This document shows, piece by piece, positions 34,441 to 47,077 of a stretch of DNA of 64,000 nt (positions are counted from its first letter, which is position 1; the number at the start of each line of letters is the position of its first letter). A model generated the notes under the pieces. The model was not told the DNA's origin. It did no database searches and worked only from the letters and a program-made list of their open reading frames with translations. Made by a program: the position numbers and the translations under genes. Location: NCBI GenBank assembly GCA_029817715.1, contig JARUPY010000085.1, positions 124,001 to 188,000 on the forward strand, given 5' to 3'. Source of the stretch: Melastoma dodecandrum. Its lineage: Eukaryota > Streptophyta > Magnoliopsida > Myrtales > Melastomataceae.

Positions 34441-35906
34441 ATGAGCAGCCATGGCCTGAACCCCGACCGTCCCTTGCATGTTTTCTTCTTCCCCTTCATG
34501 ATCCCCGGCCACCTGATCCCCATCTCCGACATGGCCAGGTTGTTCTCTGTCCGGGGTTGCCGTTCCACCCTTGTCTCTACCCCTGCCATCGAGCCTGTCC
34601 TGTCTAGGTCCATCGAGACGACCAGGAAGTCTGGTCACGAGATTGATATCGTCATCGTGAAGCTTCCCCTTGAGGAAGTGGGGCTGTCCCCTGAGCATGG
34701 GGATTTTAAGAACCTGCCCGGGAATGATCAGGATATGAGGGACAAGTTCTTCAGGGCCGTTAGGCTCCTCGACCGGCAGCTCGAGTGTCTTCTGGAGGAG
34801 CATAGGCCCGATTGCTTGGTTTCCGACGTGTTCCTCCACTGGACGGCTGATGTCGCTGCCAAGTTCGGGATCCCCAGGATTGTCTTTCATGGGTCCGGGA
34901 ATTTCCCACTGGCGGCGAGCGAGTGCGTCTGGCGTTACGAACCCCACAAGAAGGTTTCGTCAGATTCTGAGCCGTTCTTGATCCCGAACCTCCCTGGAGA
35001 AATCACAATGACGAGGTCGAAGCTGCCCGATTTCATTAGGGAGGAGACCCCGTTCACAGAGTTATACCGGAAAGTGAAGGAATCGGAGCAAAGGAGCTTC
35101 GGGGTCATCTTCAACAGCTTTTACGAGCTCGAGCCTAACTATGTGGACTACTACCGGAATGGGTTGGGTTAGGGCGAAGAACATGGCAGATTGGTCCTCT
35201 GTTGCTATGTAACAAGGGGGAGGAGGATAAGGCCTTCCGGGGCGAGCAGGCATCGATTGACCGCGAAAAGTGCCTAAACTGGCTCGACTCGCGGGAGCCA
35301 AGCTCGGTTGTGTACATCTGTTTCGGAAGCATGGCTAATTTCAATCCGGCTCAGCTCCACGAGATCGCGGTGGGCCTGGAAAGCACCGGCCAGAACTTCA
35401 TCTGGGTCGTGAAGAAGAACCCGGACGGGGAGGAAGGAAAGCAGTGGCTTCCCGAAGGGTATGAGGAAAGGACAAGTGGCCGAGGCCTTATCATAAGGGG
35501 ATGGGCTCCCCAAGTCCTGATACTCGACCATGTGGCGGTCGGAGCCTTCGTGACGCACTGCGGATGGAACTCTACATTGGAAGGGATCAGCGCCGGAGTG
35601 CCGATGGTGACATGGCCGGTGGCGGCGGAGCAGTTCTACAATGAGAAGCTGCTGACCGAGGTGCTAGGGGTGGGTGTCCCGGTCGGGGCAAAACAGTGGG
35701 TGAGGGGGACAGGGGACAACATTTCAGCGGGCTCCGTGGAGAAGGCGGTGTCGAGGGTCATGAAGGGGGAAGAGGGAGAGGGTCTTAGGACGAGAGTGAA
35801 AGCGTTGTCGGAGCAGGCGAAGAGGGCGGTGGAGGAGGGGGGATCGTCGTTCGCGGACTACTATCGGCTGATGGACGAATTGCGTGGTTCTAAGCCCCGT
35901 ACATAA
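34441..35906 (+). pseudogene. UDP-glucosyltransferase, UGT73-like, broken copy B
   Basis: Duplicate of the gene at 16766. The first 243 codons are open to YYRNGLG, then TAG at 35170-35172 ends the frame. Copy A reads GGGTTGGGGCG here and copy B has five extra bases (GGGTTGGGTTAGGGCG), which shift the frame and create the stop. The rest, with an intact PSPG box, is open in another frame from about 35175 to 35906. About 14 amino-acid replacements against copy A were counted by eye. An in-frame ATG at 34261 exists upstream, but 34441 matches copy A. The N-terminal half alone lacks the donor site and should be inactive. Confidence 0.9.
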
Positions 35907-36166
35907 TTCACAAGGGTAACTCCACTTAATACACCCTCGTTCGAGTCCCAACAATGATTTGGTACCTCGAGAAGTATAATGAATTTCATTTTCTACTATC
36001 TCTCTCATTTTTTAATATATTATTAGAGAAATCATCACATTGTCAATGTCTTCGCCATATAATTGTGACATTTCAGCCTGGAACAGTACTTCGTTTGAGA
36101 GTAAATGTCACGTCACTATTAATTACGACAGCACCATCTCCTTGGAATTTTCTTTGTGAAATTCCC

Positions 36167-38590
36167 CACTTCATGTATCACAAGCTTGTCTTCCTCTATT
36201 ACTTTGCCCGTCTTTGCTGCTTCAGAAATTGCTTTGGTTACGGAAGCGGCTATTCTCCCGCGTGCATGCAGAGGATAAATTCGCTTTATAAAAAAATGTT
36301 CGAAAATAGTAATAATATATAAAAAATTAATCGAAATTAGTCATTTTTTTTACTCTTCCCATCGATTGAGTACCCTATTTGTACTAAAATGTACAAAATA
36401 TATATAATAATTTATTAGTCAAACTTAATCACTCGATGGGCTTAATAATTTTTTCGAGAAATTGATGGTAATGGACTTAGTATATTTGTTTACAATATTG
36501 TATAATATGATTTACTAAAACTATTAGTAATTTACTATACGATACAATATCATTTACTAAATTTTTAGTAATTTATTGTATGATACAATACGATTTACAA
36601 ATTTTTTTAGTAATATACAATACGGTACTATACAATTTACTAAATAGCAAGATGTACTAAAAAATTTCTTAGTAATGACCCATAGTAATTTGTGAAAGGA
36701 ATAAACAGTAGTAGCCTTAGTACATTTGTATAATATTGTATAATACGATTTACTAAAAATATTAGTAATCTACTATTAGAATACGATTTATTAAATTTTT
36801 TTAATAATTTACTATACGGTACAATACGATGTACCATATTGTACCCAATAGTTACAATGATAGTCGACAGCCATATGAGCATCTAATAGAGATCAATGCA
36901 ACATCACAAACACTCTTTTATATAGAATTTGTAACGCATAGCAGACCACTAGAAAACACTCAAAATGCACCAAATGTAAGAACCAAACATCTTTGGGCAG
37001 AAAGGTCAATACATGTGCACGCCCAATTCTCAAAAGCCATTTTTGCGGCCAATCACTCAAAACACAAATACGAGATTTATCGATCGTTTAGAACTAATGC
37101 GATTGCGAGAAAACTTCAATCGTCACGGTACTTAAGCCATTTTAGTAGTCAATGACAAATCTAAAGAAACACACTCATATGCACGTACCCCGGGAAACAC
37201 TTTGCTTGTCACTGCAAATGAGGCAATTTGCAACCACACGCTTACGGCATAAATGTTAAGTAACTCGACTGAGCACTATTCAAAACTGAATCGTTCCACG
37301 AGAATCCGTTCCCGGAGTGCATATGCCGTAAGAACAGAAAGCTCGATGGGACTTAAGGTACGGGCAACATCGCCTAGTTTCCGGGATGGTGGGGTTCACT
37401 TATATTTGTTTTGTTTGGTACAAGTAGATTCAGAAAATGATGTCCCTTTCTCATATCCATTTCCATGGAATATGAATACTTTATTAAACAGAAAAAGAAG
37501 CTAATTCTCGCTGCATCTTAAAAATCCTGTTCCAAGATGACACACGTCTTATTCTCAAAAACTTACACTTTCACTTCCTCCAAACAACGCAAGAATTTCG
37601 CTTAAATTTATTACAAAATATTTTACGAAATAGGATAATTGTTCGTTAAATAATGCCTTTGATCAATTTGTCACCGAATTCATCTAGCAAATTTTATGGA
37701 ATTCGATTTTTCAAACACCGAATTTTGAATTGAATTTAGTGTTTCAACCGCTGAAATTGTTTTTAATTGTAGAATCGATAACCGGTATTTTATAACACGT
37801 ATCAAAAGACAAAAAAAGCATATTCACGTTTTATCATCAGAAGAATGGTGTTCAGGTTCACTACGACCAACACTAAATATATGGAATAAATAAATAAAAC
37901 CGACTCCAAAGGGAAATGAAAAGGAATTTAACTTATTTTTACATAACTTTCATGTGTTATAGCATATCCACGTGTCGTTGAAAGAATAAGTCACTTAATA
38001 TGAAATGTAACATAAATGAATATTTCTTCCATTTCTAATAAATTATATGATTGAGATAGCGTCCATAAATTACCGAAGAATTAACGGAAGACTTCTTGTC
38101 GGCGTTTATTTTTCCTCGTCATTCCAATCTATTTAAAAGGCACGCCCGTCGGTAGCCAAAACAAGTAGCTTGTAAACCTTAAACGGTTTGATGATGATGA
38201 TGATGATGATGGTGTTGGGGGAGAAGGGGGGGATTTACTATTCTGCTGCTGCTGCTGCCGCTAGATTGGCCGGTGGTTTCTACGAATTCATGTGTTATCT
38301 TAATAATGTCCGGAGGGAAAAGGGCTAGAGATGCGTGATTGACTTTGACCTTGATTTTGATGATTCCAATTAAAATTACTATTCTTTCAAAAACCACAAA
38401 TGGAATGGGAAACCGCGTCGTTGGGGGGGATGAAAGCGGTTTTCGGGGAGAAGTCGTTTGTTGTGTCGGACGTGTCGAAACTTGAAACCCGGGGAATGGC
38501 CCACAAAACCCGCGGTCGGTTTTCCACCGCTTTTTTTTTTTTTGTTTTTTTTTTTCTACGACTCCCAGTCCCAACCCCCCACCCCAACAC
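36167..38590. other. Intergenic region with a third type of TTACTAAA cluster (36350-36840)
   Basis: Right of copy B. Between 36350 and 36840 short hairpin units of the form TTTACTAAA...TTTAGTAA alternate with TATACGATACAATACGATT-like blocks. From 36850 to 38590 the DNA is AT-rich with no gene seen. A run of TGATGATGATG lies near 38191-38210, and T- and C-rich tracts lie near 38530-38585. Confidence 0.55.
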
Positions 38591-38595
38591 TTGCG

Positions 38596-38619
38596 TATTT
38601 AAATGCACGCCTATTTAAA
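38596..38619 (+). promoter_or_regulatory. Two TATTTAAA boxes of the ADH promoter
   Basis: TATTTAAA occurs at 38596-38603 and again at 38612-38619, about 110-130 bp before the start codon, a normal distance for a plant TATA box with a 70-100 base leader. GGTTTT- and AAACCA-type motifs upstream (38395-38520) resemble the anaerobic-response GT motif of ADH1 promoters. This is suggestive only. Confidence 0.55.
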
Positions 38620-38728
38620 GTGTGCGTGTGGGACAAGTGTTCTTTATTCCATCAAGCACGAGCAAACCAGGAACAGAACTAATAATCTCGTACCAGATTC
38701 CAGACAACCTCGGATCAGGCACACAATC

Positions 38729-40706
<1,978 letters not shown>

Positions 40707-40801
40707 AAGAGACACTACCCTGCAGACTGCCGTTGGAGAAGTTTCACTTCTTTTTTTCCCCTTTACGTGCCGCTGTCTCTGCTTTTTGTCCAGTTTCTGT
40801 G

Positions 40802-40807
40802 AATAAA
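40802..40807 (+). terminator. Polyadenylation signal of the ADH gene
   Basis: AATAAA about 95 bases after the ADH stop codon, in a T-rich 3' UTR. Confidence 0.6.
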
Positions 40808-41114
40808 AGATGTCTTTATGCAATATGTTACCAGTCTCCTGTGACATTCCCCGGGTTCATCTACTGCTTGTGCATCCCAGAGTGCTGTTCTGCTCGCGCA
40901 GAGCGTCGAGGGAGGGTCACGGCCATAAGTCGATAACATGTATTGAATCAAGTTGATCCCAAAATGTGACCCGTGATCTGTGCTTCCTTGGCATTTACAA
41001 AAACAGCCAATTCTGTATTGGCCTGAAAATCTCTGGGACAAAAACAATCCCCCACTCCAAAGAATCCTAGCCTTTTCTCTCTTTCTGCATTTTGCCATCC
41101 CTCTCCTCCCCAAC

Positions 41115-41663
41115 ATGGTTTGCAGGGTCTTCTTCTTCTTCTTGCCAGTGATAGTTCTATTTCCAACATTCCTCCTGCAACACCCTCATGTCAAGGGAGA
41201 CGCGATTCTGATCCACAAGGCATGCCAGAACACGGGCTACTACGACCTCTGCGTGTCGTCCCTTAGATCAGATCCGAACAGCACCGCGGCAGACACCAAT
41301 GGCTTGGCTCGCATCATGATTGGGGTTGCTGCAGCAAATGCGACCTCCACCTCGTTGTTTCTGTCCTCTATGGTCATCGGCACCGTTAATGACCCAGTGA
41401 CAGCGAAGCTCCTGAGAGGATGTGCTGATAAGTACTCTCTCGCTGACGATGCACTTCAAGCCGCTGCTCGGGATCTTACGACAGAATCCTACGACTATGC
41501 CTATGTCCACATTACAGCCGCTCGAGACTACCCGAATGTGTGTCGCAATTCTTTCAAGAGGAATGCAGGGTCAACTTATCCTCCAGAACTTGCCAGGAGG
41601 GAAGATGGTCTCCAGCACCTGTGCGATGTCATCTCGGGTATCGTAGGTTTTCTGGGTTTTTAA
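41115..41663 (+). CDS. Invertase / pectin methylesterase inhibitor family protein
   Basis: Secreted 182-aa, single-exon protein. Residues 1 to about 31 form a signal peptide (MVCRVFFFFLPVIVLFP). The mature part starts ILIHKACQNTGYYDLCVSSL, the first disulfide pair of the PMEI fold (four-helix bundle), and has further Cys in LLRGCADKYSLADDAL, NVCRNSF and HLCDVISG. Such proteins bind and block either cell-wall/vacuolar invertase or pectin methylesterase. IHKACQNTGYYDLCVSSL and the following SDPNSTAADTNGLARIM look nearer the invertase-inhibitor (C/VIF) branch, but sequence alone does not settle the target. An upstream in-frame ATG at 40980 is rejected because it would hide the signal peptide. 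Confidence 0.88.
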   Translation: MVCRVFFFFLPVIVLFPTFLLQHPHVKGDAILIHKACQNTGYYDLCVSSLRSDPNSTAADTNGLARIMIGVAAANATSTSLFLSSMVIGTVNDPVTAKLLRGCADKYSLADDALQAAARDLTTESYDYAYVHITAARDYPNVCRNSFKRNAGSTYPPELARREDGLQHLCDVISGIVGFLGF

Positions 41664-42147
41664 GTCCAAGGCAAACCCCAGCCAAATGTATGTGATGATG
41701 GAAGTCAATTCTATTCAATGCTTTTATCTTAAGAGATCAGGAAAAGGCAGATCATCCATTCGACAAAATCGAGCGATGTCAATGGTCTTTGCCCAAATCG
41801 TGATATGGGTATGCAACTAACACTTGTCACAAGGCCAAGATTGCTCAAGCAAAATGGTAGAAAGTGAAAAGGGCAAAATATACAGCAATGAGCGATACAA
41901 GCCGACTTATACAAACGTATGGAACAAAAAAAGATAATTGGAAACTCAGAAACTAAGCCTACCCCAGTACAGAGTTGAAGCTGATAATCGGGGGAAAAAG
42001 TATGAGGGGGAGAGTGAGATTCATAGCAGGAAATGAAAGAATCACGCCCCGCTTCTCATACATGTGCCAAGGAGGATTCAAAAGATGCCCGGCAGCTGTT
42101 TCAGAATGGCGCCCACGGACAAGGAAAAAAGGTCCTAGCTTCTAATA
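41664..42147. other. Convergent 3' flanks of the PMEI and CCCH genes
   Basis: Holds the 3' UTR of the plus-strand PMEI gene and that of the minus-strand CCCH gene. No further coding signal. Confidence 0.5.
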
Positions 42148-45100
42148 TCAAGCCTTCCAAGATTTTTCCTTCTCCACATAAGCCTGCAACACAAAAGTCA
42201 GCGGCCAGAGAGTCAGCAACTCAATCCAGAGATCATGATGCACTTAAAGAGTTAAGATTGTTGATTTAACACTAAATAATCCTGAAGGTCGTAATAACAT
42301 TGGTCTATGTCATAGCAAGGAAAAAAACATCACAATCAAATCTTAAGTTCAAACGGAAAACATTAAATTCAAATTTCTCATTTCAGAAATACCTACAAAT
42401 GATATGTAAAAGATCAACAAAAACAGACTAAACATAATAACTAATCATTGGGGCACTTCCTGAACGTCTGCTTCTCAAGGCATCTCACCCATCTTCAAAG
42501 CAGAAGTTGAATGGAAGCTGATCAGAGTTTTCAAGATGCCAAATAATTTTGAAATGGCAGAAGGCAGAAAATAATGCATGGTTCTTCAAACACACAAGTT
42601 AGCCAACGGTCTTTTCCCAAATGCCAAGGGTCAGTGCCCATAGTAACTTTGGTCATCTATAATGAGAACCAAAGCAACAAAACTGGCTCAGTGTAGAGGA
42701 GAAAATCGGAAACAGCACAGAGAACTACAAAATGTCCATAAAAAAACCGTGCCACAGTCAAATAGAAAGAATACGGCCACTCTTTTAGTCAAATGTTGAA
42801 CACAACACAATTTTACAGAAGGTAAGTCAGCACGAACCTGTACAAGCTTCGTAAGCTTTGGTTTGGCAAATGTCAGGTACTGTTCAATCTTGTCCTGAGA
42901 TTGAGGAATATTGCGTTGCATAGTACCAGTCACCTTGTCAACCACTTTCCTAACGATAGTTTTGTAAGCTTCTTTGTCCATTTGACCCTCTTTCCATGTG
43001 GGCTTCATAAGATCCTTCACAAACTCGACAAGTGCAAATTTAAAAGCATGCAAATTCTTTGCTTCCTTGGTTTTCTTACCACCACGATCCTTCCTGCCTA
43101 AATTTTCTAACTTCTCATCCTCTTGCATTTCCTTGCCTTTCTCCTTCTCATTCTCAATTTCCACCACTCCCTTCTCCTCAGTCACTTTCACTTCTTGCTG
43201 ACTTGAATTGCGAGTATCATTACCTTCTGTTTGAACATTATTTGCATTTAGGTCAGCATTACATCTCCAGTTGGAACTGTGAAAAAAGGTGGCTTGGAAT
43301 CTTCTGGTTTATTAGGCTCGAGGCTATCCGACAAAGGATCATATTGTTTCTGATTCCCGACTAAAGTATTTCACTGGACGGGTGGCAGAATACTACCTGC
43401 ACCTATTGCTGACAGTGCCGATGACACATCCATCATTTGCTGGGAACTCAAAGCAGCATAAATTTGGGGCAGGTCATTTCCAGCTCCCAAAAGGTGAGCC
43501 AAAGAGGTAGAGAGATCAGTAAGTTGTCTAATTTGTTTATCACTTGCAATGTTCTGCAAAGGAGGACCACCATGAGCTCCCAGTGATGCATTTGGATCCA
43601 CAAAACCACTTTGTAAAACCTCTTTACCCTCGTTGGATAATGGCTTGCTCATGGACTCCAAAATATTTCCACTTTTCCAATGTTCAGCAGAAATAGCAAA
43701 CTGATGACCTCCAACAGTGTCCAAGCCAGGGGATGCACCTAGGCCAAGAGACTGGTTACTGAGGTCTGATTTATAGGCCATACCAGATGCAAGTGTCGTA
43801 TCACCAAGATGACCAGGAATTCTACTGATGCTATTTTGGTCATACGACGATAAAACCCTAGCTCCATTTTCATTCAAGCTGTGATGAGGGTGCATATATG
43901 GAAAGTCAGCACTAACAGGTTGCATGGAAGCATAGTAAATTTGGTTCGAGGCATTCTGCATACTGGCTTGCTCTTGGACGGTCACTGGAGTACCGTTATG
44001 GGTAAGAGACATCATTTCATAATTGTCTTGTCCCTTCTCCTGAGATACATGTTCAGGGGGCTGCATTTGAGGATTCCAATTAGGAGTCGTATTTGTGTCC
44101 AGGATCAAGTTCCCAACAGATCTCAGTTCCTCCTGCATACCCAATGGTCGGGCGTTTGCATTTTCAGTAGCGCCAATAGCACTTGACATGTTGTCCCACA
44201 TTTTGCTCCCTGAGCCTAAACTATGCTCCAACCTGTTCAGTAGACCAATCATTAGTTAGCTTGTCAGAAGGCCCCACATGCCCACGAGGCTCTCGATCAC
44301 CCAATTCAGGAGATATGTCTCTCCTTCTCTGGTCATTTTCAAACACTCGAATGTCCTCGTTATGATATGAGTTATTAAGGGAATTGGCTGCAAGTTGATG
44401 GACATTCTACAAGATGATCCCCTTCGACAGATCCCTCCCTGAAAGTGATTGCAAAGCTCAGAAGGTCTATTGTTTTCTACTGAAGGGTCCCGGGATTCTG
44501 GGGTTGCCAAATGTTTTGAAATCCCCCCCAGTTCTTTGTCTACTATTATCCCATGCGTCACTGTGATGCTGACAGCCTTCATGCAAATATCGGCAATCAG
44601 TTCCTCTTCTACATCGGCCAGTAGCAAAATTCTTGCATGGTTCTGATGAAAGACTTGTTCTACTGCAACTTCTATCATAAATCTCTCATTCCCTCCTAAC
44701 CCGAACTAGACTTCTGCTTCTACTTGGGCTCCTTCTCCAATTTCTGTTTCTGCAACTATACCCAAAGTCAAATGGTACATAAAAAAAATGTCAAGAACGA
44801 GTTGAAAGGGATGTGCTAAAGTGAGTTTTCAAATAAATTCAGCTTCAACTAGAGCAAGTAAGAGAAAGAAAATGGCAGGTTCGCACATATATCTCGCATG
44901 TTAAAGCACAATAAACTAAATTATAACTCGAACTATAAATAAATTGAATCAACGCGGAGAAAAAGGTTTTTGCAGCATTACTTACGCAGGTGACCTATCA
45001 TGTCTATCCTTAGGTGAACGACTACGGTTTCTCTTTCTCCAATCATCAAGACCAGGAGACATCCTTGTGGTATAAGTTCCTTCCCCTTCCCAGGAATCGA

Positions 45101-45431
45101 ACTGAGACATCCTTGTGGTATAAGTTCCTGCCCCTTCCCAGGAATCGAACTTTCTCCCCACATCTACGCTGTTGTATCCATCCTTCCGCTTGCTCCTCGC
45201 TCCAACCATATCATCCTGAGTAGAGAAGTCTGAATCATATCTACTCCTAGCCGAATCTTTCTCATTGGCGCTAGACCACCGCTGGCAATTATTGTGACCA
45301 TCATCATATCCACGGCTCGCTTGTACACCTCCTCTCCTAGGCCAACTATTATCTGGTATATGATGAGAAGATACAGGCGGATCTTCCCTTGAATCCCACT
45401 TTGAATCACCTCTTCGTCTTTTTCCACTCAT
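42148..45431 (-). pseudogene. CCCH zinc-finger protein (C3H38-like) with several frame lesions
   Basis: Plant nuclear protein with an RS-rich N-terminus, CCCH fingers and a conserved C-terminal helix-rich domain. Exon 1 (44986-45431) starts MSGKRRRGDSKWDSRED and ends RNRSRSPKDRHDRSPA. Exon 2 starts at 44749. Finger 1 reads CKNFATGRCRRGTDCRYLH (CX7CX5CX3H). The C-terminal domain reads FALVEFVKDLMKPTWKEGQ and joins a last exon, 42148-42183 (AYVEKEKSWKA). Lesions seen: TGA at 44686-44688; a frame change at the C7 run 44523-44529; loss of one base near 44405 that removes the His of finger 2; a frame change with stop near 44226; TGA at 43371-43373; loss of one base near 43260. Neighbouring genes are intact, so base-calling error is not the simplest explanation, though homopolymer errors could account for one or two. 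Exon 1 also holds a 48-bp tandem duplication. Confidence 0.75.
45058..45153 (-). repeat. 48-bp tandem duplication inside the CCCH gene exon 1
   Basis: Units 45058-45105 and 45106-45153 differ at one or two bases and encode a repeated FDSWEGxGTYTTRMS peptide. The period is a multiple of three, so the frame is kept. Confidence 0.9.
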
Positions 45432-46840
45432 CGCCCTTCTATAAACAGGCTAATTAACTTGCCCTGAAAATGGAAATGAATTAGACAAAAAGAAGCCAGA
45501 TCAAATTATGCAGAAACAAACAGGCAACCTGTTCATCAATAGAAATTCACATCTCCATAGACAGGATGGACTGGATGTTTGTAAGAGAATGGATATGAAA
45601 ATAACTATCCTGTCCGTGGACGTTTGTAAGAAAATGGATATGAAAATAACTAAGTGACAAATTAACTAAAGCAATAAAAGACAACGGATTAGAAAGGTTA
45701 ATAAGGATATTCATCGAGAGGACAGTGATACGGAGACGGTTGCTCCCCATCTATCGGGTCCAACAATATACAGAAATTTCAAACCCCTCCACCCATAGAA
45801 AAAGAAACGACACAAAAGGTACAGGGAAAAAGACCCCAACAGAGCAGAATACCAGCTGCCGATACGGAGATGTAAACTAGAAAATGAGAAATCTCAATCG
45901 ACTAAACACGATACGTGCGTATACCCACAGCAACTCGCACCCCCAAACTCTTGTAAGCCTCATCCCATGACGTACTTGAGTTCTCTCATCAACTTCTTGA
46001 GTCTAATTCCAAAATGGAAACTTGAACGTAAAACCACTGGGCACAGAGCCTACATAGAGAATCATCCGGATCAGGCCATATAACAAATTACCTTCCACGA
46101 ATACTCCATAACGCCAGGCAAAGCACCACACAGTCCTAGCCACGTCTATGATTCCACGAGTCCATAGGACTCGCCTCAACCCACTGAGCACTACGAGAAA
46201 GCATAAAAATATCTCCCTTTCCTGGAGAGGGAAGGGCACAAATTATTGCGGTAAAACACAGTAGAAAGTACTAATAACCGTAAAAAGTAGCCGTTCTACA
46301 AGAAAGAATCATTCATTCCTCCCTTAAAACCAAAACCCAACAACAAATCAGACCATAAAACACCCATGAAGTTCGCACGCCCAGCAGTCGCAACCAATCA
46401 AAGCCGTAACCAGAAACCGAACAACGAACCACAAGAAATTCCAACGAAAGACGCGACCTTTATCTGAATTCAGCGCAACCCCGGGTGAAAAGGATTGTTC
46501 CTGGGTTGGGGGAAGGAACCCTAGCTAGGCCCAGGAGGAAATCTTCCCTAGTGAAGAAGTGGGGCAAGGATTACACCCCAGACCAATTAAAAAGGAGGAA
46601 ACTTTTGACGTAGAGAAACAGGGTACAAGCGAGCGCCAGAGCAAGGGAGGGAGAGAGAGTGTGTGCGCGCGCTCTCGCAAAACCTAGGCAGGAAGAAGTG
46701 GAGAGAAAGCGCTCACGGTTCGGCTGCCAAGGTTTGAAATCGGACATCCTATGAACGACGTCGTACAAGACCGTCTTTCTCCGAGGTATTTCTTCCCAAG
46801 TGGCAAAGGGCAAATCAGACATTCTCACTTTGTATTTTCG
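45432..46840 (-). other. 5' UTR, probable leader intron and promoter of the CCCH gene
   Basis: An acceptor-like CATTTTCAG/GGC lies about 35 bases before the CCCH start codon, so the leader is probably spliced. The sequence further right (46450-46700) is GC- and CT-rich, as in a first non-coding exon. No coding signal was accepted here. Confidence 0.45.
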
Positions 46841-47077
46841 TGAAGAGATTCGAATAGACTCTTAAACTTTCTAATCTTTTTATTTAATAGAAATTACAAA
46901 TACAAAGGGCAAATTAAGTTGACCCATTAACCCAAATCACTGGTAACAATCAATCTGATTAATAGTTCTTGCACGTTTGTTTGGTACACACATGTATTGC
47001 AGCATTTAATCAGCCGATCTAACACTGATTGGGAATTTTGCACATTAGTGAACTATGTACAATTTTAAGGCCTTGGA
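46841..47077. other. Short intergenic region
   Basis: AT-rich sequence between the CCCH gene promoter and the PPR stop codon. It must hold the PPR 3' end. Nothing else is seen. Confidence 0.4.

Larger units (their letters stand above)
29356..36166 (+). repeat. Segmental duplication, copy B (6811 bp)
   Basis: Direct-orientation counterpart of 11612-18497, offset by 17744 bp. It keeps all internal features in the same order but has a disrupted UGT and lacks the left-hand start of the GRF gene. Copy B therefore looks like the derived copy at its left end. Confidence 0.95.

Noticed and set aside
34342..34947. Long antisense ORF (201 aa) opposite UGT copy B, and similar ones opposite copy A
   Set aside because: These are shadows of the GC-rich UGT coding strand. 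They have no domain, and the same antisense frames appear in both copies because the sense sequence is conserved.
38179..38574. 131-aa ORF with a His run upstream of ADH
   Set aside because: The His run is the TGATGATG microsatellite read backwards and the Lys run is a poly-T tract. No real coding signal.
40980..41114. 45-codon N-terminal extension of the PMEI protein
   Set aside because: It would place about 45 residues before the signal peptide. The inner ATG gives a normal secreted precursor.
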